Assembly (NCBI RefSeq): GCF_009768885.1
Contig: NZ_WSQA01000001.1
Location: 558,001 to 622,000 of the forward strand
Reading direction: 5' to 3'
Source: Sphingobacterium humi
GTDB lineage: Bacteria > Bacteroidota > Bacteroidia > Sphingobacteriales > Sphingobacteriaceae
Length of the DNA: 64,000 bases
Under the pieces are notes generated by a model. That model had not been told where the DNA came from. It ran no database searches and saw nothing but the letters and a program-made list of their open reading frames with translations. The position numbers and the translations under genes were made by a program. This document shows, piece after piece, positions 48,920 through 57,254 of this stretch (its first letter is position 1; each line of letters starts with the position of its first letter).

Positions 48920-49152
48920 TATAACGTCTTTAATAAAGCCAAGTAAGAATCAGCGTCAAAATCTTTTGCGATTCCCGATTCTTCTCCTTCTCGAATTGCA
49001 TTTCTTAATGCATTGATTTTATCTTCTTCTTTTTCTATCAGGCGTAGACCAGCACTAATTATTTCCTCTGTATCTTTATAAGATCCATCTGCTATTTTTC
49101 TTTCCATAAAATCAATAAAATAAGGATCTATTTGAATGGATATCTTTGGCAT
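48919..49152 (-). CDS. ParD/CopG-like antitoxin without a partner
   Basis: A 77-residue ribbon-helix-helix protein: a short N-terminal strand (KISIQID), then YFIDFMERKIADGSYKDTEEIISAGLRLIEKEE, the typical ParD body, then an acidic tail that would wrap a toxin (GEESGIAKDFDADSYLALL). ParE-type toxin genes usually follow directly, but only about 50 bp lie between the stop and the end of the M61 gene, filled by a terminator. It may be a stand-alone regulator or the remnant of a lost TA pair. Confidence 0.82.
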   Translation of the reverse strand: MPKISIQIDPYFIDFMERKIADGSYKDTEEIISAGLRLIEKEEDKINALRNAIREGEESGIAKDFDADSYLALLKTL

Positions 49153-49270
49153 ACTACAACATTTTGAAGCTAATTTAATTATTCTCTAAACGCCTTTTTT
49201 CAGAAAAACTAAAAAATAACAAGCAATACTTGTTATTGACGTAAAAGCACGTACCCCACTAGTCCATAAA

Positions 49271-49305
49271 AAAAGGGATAGCTGCCAAGGCAGCTATCCC
49301 TTTTT
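49271..49305. terminator. Intrinsic terminator
   Basis: AAAAGGGATAGCTGCC pairs with GGCAGCTATCCCTTTT around a two-base gap, between the beta-barrel gene and the ParD-like gene. Confidence 0.85.
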
Positions 49306-49331
49306 ATTTTTCTATTCGTTTCCTGTACTAC

Positions 49332-49838
49332 TTAAAACGTATAGCGAACGGAAAACCCGAACGTATCGAAAATTTTAAATCCAGAACTTTGCAAGAAATC
49401 AAAGTATGGTTTAATGTCTAATGATAAGGCAATTGGCGCCGAAGGGATTTTATATTCCACCCCAGCAATACCATCCACACTTAAGGCAAGCTCAGAATAC
49501 TTATCAAAACGGTTTCCTTTATCATCGGTATAGGCTTTTCCAGAATAGGAACCCACACTACCCCCGAAACCCCAAAACCAAGAGAAGTCATTTGCAATCG
49601 GCATATGGTATTCATATAAACCCACTAAACGAAATCTGCTGTATTTGGAATTGCTTTGTACGCTTAAAATACCTTCTACGGCATTCGTTTGGTTTAGGCT
49701 ATAGCGGTAAGTAACCCCTGTTGCCGACCCGAAACGAGCACCAATAGCATGTGTAGTTGGCAATTGCGCTTCTGCCGTGTGAATACCGGCAAATAAGCAT
49801 AATAAAAGAACGCATGTAAATTGTATTGTTTTCTTCAT
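49332..49838 (-). CDS. Small outer membrane beta-barrel protein
   Basis: This 168-residue protein has a signal peptide (LFAGIHTAEAQ), then alternating strands with aromatic ends (GVTYRYSLN, RFRLVGLYEYHMP, WFWGFGGSVGSY) and a terminal SVRYTF typical of outer-membrane barrels. It is probably an eight-stranded porin-like barrel of the outer-membrane-beta-barrel family. Function unknown. Confidence 0.8.
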   Translation of the reverse strand: MKKTIQFTCVLLLCLFAGIHTAEAQLPTTHAIGARFGSATGVTYRYSLNQTNAVEGILSVQSNSKYSRFRLVGLYEYHMPIANDFSWFWGFGGSVGSYSGKAYTDDKGNRFDKYSELALSVDGIAGVEYKIPSAPIALSLDIKPYFDFLQSSGFKIFDTFGFSVRYTF

Positions 49839-50040
49839 AAAATGTAAAATATCAAATCCTTCAAATGTAACATTAATTTTTAAACGGTAAAAACTTCATT
49901 TAGGTATATAAGATAAAGAATTCCTTTAAAGAATAGCGCTAAGTGCTTGGAAAATAGACCCAAAACAACTGGCTTGGATTTGGGCATACCCTGCTTTGAA
50001 GCAGGACATATTTAACCTTATTTAAGAACCTTTTTATTCA

Positions 50041-50125
50041 CTTTTCAACAGCCTTTGCAAAGGGGCATGAAAGGGGAGTGAAAGGGGAGTGAAAGGGAGG
50101 AGAAAGGGGGGAGAGTGAGGGGGGG
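50041..50125. repeat. Dispersed intergenic repeat with G-runs every 11 bases (copy 2)
   Basis: CTTTTCAACAGCC (50041-50053) followed by G-runs starting at 50062, 50073, 50084, 50095 and 50106, exactly 11 bases apart with GAAA spacers, then a G7 run at 50119-50125. Head and spacing match the copy at 30968-31046. Confidence 0.65.
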
Positions 50126-50140
50126 ACAGAGCTTGTCGTG

Positions 50141-50374
50141 CTGTCATCCTGAGCGAAGTCGAAGGACGAACGACTGGTACGTCAGTGCAATCAACAATGA
50201 AATACTTTTAAAACATGTTGTTAATAGGTGTATTAGGCATGTTTGATTGCACTGACGCACCAGTCGTTCGACTCCGCTACCAATGACATGTTGTTGTAAC
50301 TAACTGTTAACAAGTGTGATAGATGTTGCTGATTGCATTGACGCACCAATGGTTCGACTCCGCTCACCATGACA
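50141..50374. repeat. REP-like palindromic repeats (three units)
   Basis: A unit starting CTGTCATCCTGAGCGAAG (50141) continues into a 28-bp arm at 50167-50194 whose complement recurs at 50243-50270 (27 of 28 matching), with a 48-bp loop. A third, diverged unit in the same orientation as the second runs from 50331 to 50374 and ends, like the second, with TCGACTCCGCT...CATGACA or AATGACA. The layout is that of REP/BIME elements. Confidence 0.7.
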
Positions 50375-50397
50375 ACCCTGGCCACAACGCGACACAA

Positions 50398-50443
50398 AGC
50401 GTGCCGCAGTTTAGCAGCATAGCGTGCCGTAGTTTGTAAGCAA
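50398..50443. repeat. 23-nt tandem repeat
   Basis: Two adjoining 23-nt units both starting AGCGTGCCG (50398-50420 and 50421-50443), differing at a few positions. Confidence 0.6.
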
Positions 50444-50498
50444 TGCTACTTCATGTCATCACCTTCCAATAAATTTTGCAAACATTTTACCCCCTCAC

Positions 50499-50537
50499 GA
50501 TGACAGATCGATGACAAAATGATGACAATTGATAACA
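50499..50537. repeat. GATGACA repeats with helical spacing
   Basis: GATGACA at 50499, 50510 and 50521 (11-base steps), then GATAACA at 50531. One-turn spacing would put all copies on the same DNA face, as in regulator-binding arrays. Confidence 0.4.
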
Positions 50538-50815
50538 ACCTACTGCCCCCCACTTACTATTTTTCACCCCACCCTTCCCCATTAAAATTTAAAATCTCTT
50601 CCAGTTTTCCAATAATTATGCTATATTATCTTTAGCAATGAACAAAGCATCCTGCTGAATTTGCGGTTATTGTATCTTCTTGACTTTAAGTAAGATGCCA
50701 TAAAAATTACAACAAATATTATTCTGCACGCATAGTTTTTAGCTAAAAATTGATAACTTAGGTATAACCTAAATTATTGAACTTAGTAAACTGTTATTTA
50801 AAGGGGAGAAACAAA

Positions 50816-52576
50816 ATGAAAAACTTCACTAGATTATTTGATATTCTATTAAATTATAAGGAACAACACGCCAAGGACATCATGGTTGCCGGGCGTAAAG
50901 GCGATTCCTGGAAGACTTACTCGACCGATGAGTTTTTGGACTCGGTGAACAACCTGAGCAAGGGTTTGTTGGCCAAGGGACTGAAAAAAGGAGATCGTGT
51001 TGCAATTATGTCGGGGAACCGGCCGGAATGGAATATAACCGATTTTGCCTGTAATCAATTGGGCATTGCCACCGTACCTTTATACCCTACCCTTTCGAAT
51101 CAAGATTTGATTTACATCATGAACGATGCGGATGTGAAGATGCTGTTTGTGAGCAATGAGGAGTTGGCGAAAAAGGCAGATCATGCCATGGAAGAGAACG
51201 ACCTGAAGGTAGCAAGTTATACCTTCGACGACCTTAACGGGCGTACCTCCTACAAAGAATTAATAGACCTTGGTCAAGGCCAAGAAGTTGACTTAACCCC
51301 TTACCGGGATGCAGTACAATCGGAGGATTTATTGACCTTAATCTATACTTCCGGAACCACAGGCAAGCCGAAAGGCGTATATCTATCGCACCTGAACATC
51401 ATCAGCAATGTGGAAGCCTGTAAGCACCTGCTTACTTCTGAATATAAAAAGGCCTTAAGCTTTTTGCCGCTATGCCATATCTTCGAACGCATGGTGGTGT
51501 ATATGTACTTCGCGTGTGGGGTGCAAATCTACTATGCCGAGAACTTAGATAATATTGTGGTAGACATCAATGAGGTGAAGCCCGACTTATTCACCACTGT
51601 TCCACGTGTATTGGAGAAGGTGTATGACAAGGTGGTGGCCAAAGGCAAGGACCTGACTGGCATTAAAAAATCCCTATTCTTCTGGGCGTTGGATCTGGGT
51701 TTAAAATACCAGGAGCCGAAGAAAAACTCAGCGTTCTACAATTTCAAATTGGGCATTGCCCGCAAGCTTATCTTCTCGAAATGGCAGGAAGCTTTGGGTG
51801 GTAATATTAAGATTATTATTTCCGGTGGTGCTGCGCTGCAAGAGCGCTTGGCACGTGTATTCTGGGCAGCAGGCATCAAAGTATTGGAAGGCTATGGCTT
51901 AACAGAAACCTCGCCAGTGATCGCTGTAAACTCCTGGAAGGAAGAAGATGTGAAATTTGGCACCGTGGGTCGTGTGCTGAAGAACCTGGACGTTAAGATT
52001 GCCAAAGATGGCGAGATTATGGTGAAAGGCCCTAGCGTAACTAGCGGCTATTATAAAAACGACGAAGCTACCAAGGAGGCTTTCGATGCTGAAGGCTACT
52101 TGCATACGGGAGATATTGGTGAATTGACACCGGATGGCTTCCTTCGCATTACCGACCGTAAGAAAGAAATGTTTAAAACCGCAGGCGGTAAATATGTGGC
52201 GCCACAGGTTTTGGAAAACAAATTGATGGAATCGACGTTAATAGCGCAGGTGATGGTGATTGGTGAAAACCAACGCTTCCCGGCAGCGATTATTGTGCCG
52301 GCATTTGAAGAGCTGGAGAAGTATGCGAATTATAAAGGAATTCCATACAGTTCCAAAGAACAGGCGATTCAGGAGAAAGAGATTTTAGCGAAATATGAGC
52401 AAATAATATCGCAAGCAATGGCTAACTTTGGACATTGGGAGCAAGTGAAGAAATTTAAACTCCTGGCCAAGGAATGGACCATTGATAACGGCGAACTGAC
52501 ACCTAAGCTCAGTTTAAAACGTAAAGTCATCCTCCAGAAAAACGAAGAATTGATAAAAGAAATATATTCAGAATAA
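50816..52576 (+). CDS. Long-chain fatty acid-CoA ligase (AMP-binding)
   Basis: I start at ATG 50816 (MKNFTRLFDILL), with AAGGGGAG 8 bp upstream; the longer frame needs a TTG. The 586-residue enzyme has the AMP-binding signature YTSGTTGKPKGV, the motif GYGLTETSP and the C-terminal hinge DRKKEMFKTAGGKYV. It activates fatty acids to acyl-CoA at the membrane. The YihY/BrkB gene follows after 8 bp and a DMT gene after that, forming a three-gene run. Confidence 0.94.
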   Translation: MKNFTRLFDILLNYKEQHAKDIMVAGRKGDSWKTYSTDEFLDSVNNLSKGLLAKGLKKGDRVAIMSGNRPEWNITDFACNQLGIATVPLYPTLSNQDLIYIMNDADVKMLFVSNEELAKKADHAMEENDLKVASYTFDDLNGRTSYKELIDLGQGQEVDLTPYRDAVQSEDLLTLIYTSGTTGKPKGVYLSHLNIISNVEACKHLLTSEYKKALSFLPLCHIFERMVVYMYFACGVQIYYAENLDNIVVDINEVKPDLFTTVPRVLEKVYDKVVAKGKDLTGIKKSLFFWALDLGLKYQEPKKNSAFYNFKLGIARKLIFSKWQEALGGNIKIIISGGAALQERLARVFWAAGIKVLEGYGLTETSPVIAVNSWKEEDVKFGTVGRVLKNLDVKIAKDGEIMVKGPSVTSGYYKNDEATKEAFDAEGYLHTGDIGELTPDGFLRITDRKKEMFKTAGGKYVAPQVLENKLMESTLIAQVMVIGENQRFPAAIIVPAFEELEKYANYKGIPYSSKEQAIQEKEILAKYEQIISQAMANFGHWEQVKKFKLLAKEWTIDNGELTPKLSLKRKVILQKNEELIKEIYSE

Positions 52577-52584
52577 ATACGTCT

Positions 52585-53568
52585 ATGATAAACACTGTTT
52601 GGACCAAACTAAAGGACTTTTGGGGATTATTAGTTAATGCAGCAAATGGTTTTATCGAAGATAATTGCATGAAGCTTAGTGCTTCCTTGGCGTATTATAC
52701 CGTATTTTCCATAGGTCCATTGTTATTGATATTAACATGGACCTTAGGTTTTTTTTACGGCAACCACTTAGATGGTTCAGAGGGTGCCCGTGAGCAGGTG
52801 ATGGATGAGCTGAGCCAAATCTTGGGTCGGGATCTGGCCGCCACACTCGAGTCTACCGTTCAAAAGCTATCCCTAGATAGTAAATCTAACATCGGAATCA
52901 TTATTGGTACGGCGACCTTAATTTTCACCTCTACAACTATTTTTGTGGATATTCAAAACTCCATCAATAGCATCTGGAAGGTGAAACCAAAACCTAAAAA
53001 AGGCTGGTTAAAAATCATCATCAACCGCCTAATTTCCTTTTCCATGATCTTAGGTTTGGTTTTTCTGTTGATGGCCTCCCTTATTATCAGTAGTTTGATT
53101 GGCATCATGACCGATTATTTCAACCAATTTATGGATAATTGGGATATCAGCTTGATCGATTGGGTAAACACCAGCATTACCTTTCTGGTGATCAGTACGC
53201 TATTTGGTATTATCTATGCCTTTCTTCCGGATGCCAAGGTCCGCTTTAAAGACATATTGGGCGGCGCCTTATTTACTGCCCTGTTATTTATGCTGGGCAA
53301 ATATGGCATCTCGCTCTATTTGAGCCAGAACATGACGGCCTCTTCTTATGGCGCGGCAGGTTCTATTATCATCCTACTGGCTTGGGTTTATTATTCGGCT
53401 GCTATTCTGTATTTTGGTGCCGAGTTTACGAAGGAATATGCGGTTAAATATGGGAAAGGCATCCAGCCTTCTTCATATGCCGTATTGGTGAAACAGACGG
53501 AATTAGAAATCGATCCGGAAACAGGAATTCGTGAAGTCGTAAAAAAACACAATGAACCCGTGCAGTAG
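52585..53568 (+). CDS. YihY/BrkB-family inner membrane protein
   Basis: This 327-residue protein has about six membrane segments and the family opening DNCMKLSASLAYYTVFSIGPLLLI, plus SIWKVKPKPKKGW and LPDAKVRFKDILGGALFTALLF. The family was once called ribonuclease BN; members are now regarded as integral membrane proteins, possibly transporters. The stop overlaps the GTG start of the next gene by one base, indicating coupled translation. Confidence 0.9.
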   Translation: MINTVWTKLKDFWGLLVNAANGFIEDNCMKLSASLAYYTVFSIGPLLLILTWTLGFFYGNHLDGSEGAREQVMDELSQILGRDLAATLESTVQKLSLDSKSNIGIIIGTATLIFTSTTIFVDIQNSINSIWKVKPKPKKGWLKIIINRLISFSMILGLVFLLMASLIISSLIGIMTDYFNQFMDNWDISLIDWVNTSITFLVISTLFGIIYAFLPDAKVRFKDILGGALFTALLFMLGKYGISLYLSQNMTASSYGAAGSIIILLAWVYYSAAILYFGAEFTKEYAVKYGKGIQPSSYAVLVKQTELEIDPETGIREVVKKHNEPVQ

Positions 53569-54398
53569 TGGAAGAAAAGGAAAGTATTAAATATATGCTT
53601 TTAGCAGGGCTATTTTTTGCCCTGATGAATGTATGTGTGAAATATGTGGCCCACCTCCCCACGGTAGAAGTCGTTTTCTTCCGCTCCGTTTTCAGCCTGG
53701 TTGCTTCCTATATTATCCTGAAGCGCGATCGTATTCCAGTATTTGGAAATAATAAACGTCTGCTTATTTTACGGGGAATCGCCGGTTGTATTGGCTTGGT
53801 GGGATCGTTTTACACCCTGCAACATATTCCGCTGGCTTCCGCTGTCACCATCAATTACCTCTCTCCTTTTTTCACGGCTTTGTTGGGTATTTTTATCGTC
53901 AAGCAGACTATTAAACCTATTCGATACCTGTACTTCGCCCTGGCCATTGCCGGCGTGATTATGCTGAAAGGTTTCGACCCTCGTATTTCAACCCTCGACT
54001 TGATAATTGGCTTAACAGCTGCCCTATTTGCCGGCCTGGCCTATAATATTATTGCCAAGCTTAAAACTTCAGAGCATCCCTTGGTGATTATCTTTTATTT
54101 CCCTTTAATCACCCTGCCCTTTGTTGGTGCCTACAGCATTATGCATTGGACAACGCCCCAAGGTTGGGACTGGTTGCTGTTATTGTTGATTGGTATCTTT
54201 ACCCAAATAGCCCAGTATTATATGACGCTTTCTTACCAACGCGCTAATTTGGCAAAGGTGGCCAGTTTAAATTATTTGGGCGTAATCTATGCGCTGGTTT
54301 TTGGGTATTTCCTCTTTCAAGAAACCTTTAGTGAATACGCGCTGCTGGGGATTTTTATGATATTATTGGCGGTGATATTAAATATTAGAAATAAGTAA
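53568..54398 (+). CDS. EamA/DMT-family transporter
   Basis: A 276-residue membrane protein with two EamA repeats (FRSVFSLVASYIIL, LASAVTINYLSPFFTALLGI, KVASLNYLGVIYALVFGYFLF). It starts at GTG 53568, overlapping the previous stop by one base; an ATG nine codons further is possible. The substrate is unknown. A terminator follows at 54409. Confidence 0.88.
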   Translation: MEEKESIKYMLLAGLFFALMNVCVKYVAHLPTVEVVFFRSVFSLVASYIILKRDRIPVFGNNKRLLILRGIAGCIGLVGSFYTLQHIPLASAVTINYLSPFFTALLGIFIVKQTIKPIRYLYFALAIAGVIMLKGFDPRISTLDLIIGLTAALFAGLAYNIIAKLKTSEHPLVIIFYFPLITLPFVGAYSIMHWTTPQGWDWLLLLLIGIFTQIAQYYMTLSYQRANLAKVASLNYLGVIYALVFGYFLFQETFSEYALLGIFMILLAVILNIRNK

Positions 54399-54408
54399 AG
54401 ACAAAAAA

Positions 54409-54440
54409 AGAGGCTGCATCAACTAGTTGATACAACCTCT
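54409..54440. terminator. Bidirectional terminator
   Basis: AGAGGCTGCATCAA and TTGATACAACCTCT pair (two mismatches) around CTAG, between convergent genes, with A- and T-rich flanks. Confidence 0.7.
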
Positions 54441-54461
54441 CTTCCTATTCCTGTCTTTGGC

Positions 54462-57170
54462 TTACTTCACCTGATAATAGAAGACCTGTCGGCCTACATT
54501 ACCCTGTACATCGTTTCCTTCTACGACAACTTTATATTTTCCTTGGCCATCGGCATTATAGTATTCCAAGTCGATTTCGCCATTTTTATTTAGCTGAATA
54601 TCCGGGTTCCAATAAATGGTTGTGCGGTAATCGTTAATATTTTTGCTATCCGGCGTCGCATATTTAGGTACGTAGAATTTCTTCTCTTTCACATAGCCCA
54701 ACGGATAAAGGTCTACCACATTCGATTTCGGCAACATGGCTTCAATCTGTGCGGCTGTCATGCGTGGTTGTTTCTTCTCTTTCTTGGTGATAATGGATAC
54801 CACCCCGTCGTTCTGATACACATTTCGCACGGTTCCTAAATCATCGCGCAAGAAAATCTCGATACCCTCAATCTCAGGCACGTTAATGGCGTTCAAGGCA
54901 GGTTCATCAATCGGCATCCCGTTCAAGAAAAACTGTACCGGTACGCGGCTACCCTGGTTATAGTTACGGGTGATGTAATACTTTTGGGTATTTACATCGT
55001 AGGTAATTCCGGTCAATAAGGTATTCAAGCACATGCTCAACACATTACAGCCCGCTAAACGGCTGCCTTCAATACGATGTTCCGGCATGGATAAGCCCGA
55101 TAGTGCGGAGAAGTCTTTACTGGTTTGCTTCTTCTCTACCGTAGCGGTAACCACAACCTCATCGATCAATATAGAGGTACGGAATTCCTTCTTACTGTTA
55201 TCTAGGTAGGCGGCCAACCCTTGGTCTATGTTCTGCACAGCCGATCCGAAGTAAGGACTGTTCTGGTCGATCTCCGGGTAGAAGGTTTGATCCATATTAA
55301 TGACCAAGCTGCGGAAGTTATCATTTCCACGGGCATTGATGGTGGCCTTTAAGGAGTCAGTAAACACGAGGTTTTCGAATTTAAACACGCCGTTTTTATC
55401 GGTGTAAGTATCTTTTTTAATGGCAGCCCCGGGTATGGTGAGGAAGAGTCCGCCATTTGCTTGCGGTCGTCCTGTATTCTGGCGCAGTACCCCAGACAAG
55501 CTAATGCCTAATTCCGGCATAAAACGCAAGGCAGGCAATTTGCCTTGCACCAATTCTTTATAATCAAAACGACGGTATCCCTGGGTCATCATTAAGGCAT
55601 CCAGCGCCTCCAGGCGGTTTTCATGTTTTGGGTTGAAATAGTAATTTGGTTTTTCAACATAGCCCTTAAGATCGGATGTTAACAGCATGCTGCTGACAAT
55701 GGTTCTGTCGTTATCGTCGTTATAAGGCACCTTACTTTCATCGATTACGGCGACAGAAAGGTTAGAGATGGAGCTATCAATCGGGTTATTTACCTTCAGC
55801 TTCATTTTTACTAAGTCTTTACGGCTGTACGCATCCTTGTCTGTAGCGACCTGAATATCGATTAGTTTTTGCGGCTGTACAAAGACTAGGCGTTCAGATA
55901 AGGGTTGCCCATCAGGTGTCAATAAAGACAGCTGTACAATGCCGTTCGGCAATTCTTTTATTGGAATGCGGATAGAAACAGCAGCACTTTTCATAGACGC
56001 TTGTGCGGCATATATAAGGTGGCCGTTTAACTGACCGAATACATAAAAGGGTTTATTTTGTATTTTTTGGAAATAGCTATCGTTTGTCACGATGCCTAGG
56101 TTCATAAAATCGCCTTCTTGTTTTACATAGACAATATTCACCTTTTCATCGGCAACCGCTGGCAGGTCTACCGTTTGCTGTTGGCCATTTTCAAAGGTTA
56201 CCTGTGCCTTGTAGGTTTCTCCGGCTACAGGCACCATGGAGAATGCACCCATGCCTAAGCCTAAATCTTCAAAGCTTGCTACTTCTTGTTTTTTACTATC
56301 GATTACTTTGCCTTTGACGCGCAGTCCGACTCCCGTGGAACTTACGGCTTTAAATGCTACTTTCTTCGCAATACCGGCGATGAGGTCTCCGCCTTCCGGG
56401 AAAAACTGCACATCGGTTTCCCAGATGGCATTCCGCAATGGATATTGCCCTACCAGGGTTTCGCCATCTTCCAGTTTCACGACTAACCTTCCGTTTTTGA
56501 ATTTCTCCTTTTCCTTGGTCGACAGGTTCAGGGTAACTCGGCCTAAGGCATCGGTTTCTCCTTTTCCTTTATCGAAAGGATCCCAACCATCATTGGCCTC
56601 CCAGGATAATTTCTTGCGACTCAAGAGCTCGCCGTTCCGGTTTCTAAACTGCATAACGGCCTTTGTTTTATTGCCATCCGGCTCAAAGGTGATATCTGTA
56701 CCAAGCTTCTTATTGATGGCATCGCCAATAGTGACTACCTTATTAAAGAAGTAGCCCATATCGAAGTTCATCATCCATTTGGTATAAGCACGGAACCGAT
56801 AATTGTCTTGCGACCAAAACTGTGGATCTAATACCAACTGTCCTTTTCCGGCCCCTTGCGCTAAGGGAATCCGTAAGGTCTGCATCAGGGAGTCTTTACT
56901 GTTTAAGATTTCCACATAGGCCACCTTGGAAGGATCGTAATTAAAAAGGTTGGTATTGAGGTAGGTTTTGAACCATAGGGTGTCGCCTACGGCGTAATAA
57001 GGTTTATCGAAATGCAGGTGTATCTTTTCTACGGGATAGACGGTAAAGAACTTCTGTACATTTTCTACAGCCGTATTTACCGGTATGGCAGGTTTTTCTT
57101 GAGCATGAGCGATGGAAAATAGCGTAAAAAAGGTAATAATGGAGAAGAGTATGCGATTCATTATATTCAT
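54462..57170 (-). CDS. Large exported MG2 / TonB-plug-like surface protein
   Basis: A 902-residue protein with a signal peptide (SIAHAQ). Near residue 45 it has the macroglobulin MG2-type segment EKIHLHFDKPYYAVGDTLWF. It continues through several Ig-like beta domains, a carboxypeptidase-regulatory-like insertion (SGVLRQNTGRPQANGG, around residue 555) and a TonB plug-like section (residues about 690-820, with VVSIITKKEKK) but has no C-terminal beta-barrel. Such proteins are common in Bacteroidota outer membranes, with unclear role, possibly in partner-receptor assembly or protease inhibition. Confidence 0.8.
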   Translation of the reverse strand: MNIMNRILFSIITFFTLFSIAHAQEKPAIPVNTAVENVQKFFTVYPVEKIHLHFDKPYYAVGDTLWFKTYLNTNLFNYDPSKVAYVEILNSKDSLMQTLRIPLAQGAGKGQLVLDPQFWSQDNYRFRAYTKWMMNFDMGYFFNKVVTIGDAINKKLGTDITFEPDGNKTKAVMQFRNRNGELLSRKKLSWEANDGWDPFDKGKGETDALGRVTLNLSTKEKEKFKNGRLVVKLEDGETLVGQYPLRNAIWETDVQFFPEGGDLIAGIAKKVAFKAVSSTGVGLRVKGKVIDSKKQEVASFEDLGLGMGAFSMVPVAGETYKAQVTFENGQQQTVDLPAVADEKVNIVYVKQEGDFMNLGIVTNDSYFQKIQNKPFYVFGQLNGHLIYAAQASMKSAAVSIRIPIKELPNGIVQLSLLTPDGQPLSERLVFVQPQKLIDIQVATDKDAYSRKDLVKMKLKVNNPIDSSISNLSVAVIDESKVPYNDDNDRTIVSSMLLTSDLKGYVEKPNYYFNPKHENRLEALDALMMTQGYRRFDYKELVQGKLPALRFMPELGISLSGVLRQNTGRPQANGGLFLTIPGAAIKKDTYTDKNGVFKFENLVFTDSLKATINARGNDNFRSLVINMDQTFYPEIDQNSPYFGSAVQNIDQGLAAYLDNSKKEFRTSILIDEVVVTATVEKKQTSKDFSALSGLSMPEHRIEGSRLAGCNVLSMCLNTLLTGITYDVNTQKYYITRNYNQGSRVPVQFFLNGMPIDEPALNAINVPEIEGIEIFLRDDLGTVRNVYQNDGVVSIITKKEKKQPRMTAAQIEAMLPKSNVVDLYPLGYVKEKKFYVPKYATPDSKNINDYRTTIYWNPDIQLNKNGEIDLEYYNADGQGKYKVVVEGNDVQGNVGRQVFYYQVK

Positions 57171-57254
57171 CGATGGATCAATTTATCAAAAAGATAAATA
57201 TATCTAATTTTTGGGGAAGAAAGCGAAGAATGGGGAAATTTAACAGATATTTGG

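Larger units (their letters stand above)
49839..50815. other. Repeat-rich intergenic region of about 1 kb
   Basis: No convincing gene lies here. The stretch holds, in order, a G-run repeat (50041-50125), REP-like inverted repeats (50141-50374), a 23-nt tandem repeat (50398-50443), short GATGACA repeats (50499-50537), and an AT-rich upstream region of the acyl-CoA ligase gene, with TATCTTTA near 50623 as a weak -7 candidate. Confidence 0.6.

Noticed and set aside
50141..50374. Insertion sequence remnant
   Set aside because: No transposase fragment can be read in any frame, and the layout of short palindromic units fits REP-like elements better.
56236..56754. 172-residue open frame opposite the large surface protein gene
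   Set aside because: It is a shadow of a confident 902-residue gene and shows serine/proline-rich antisense composition.
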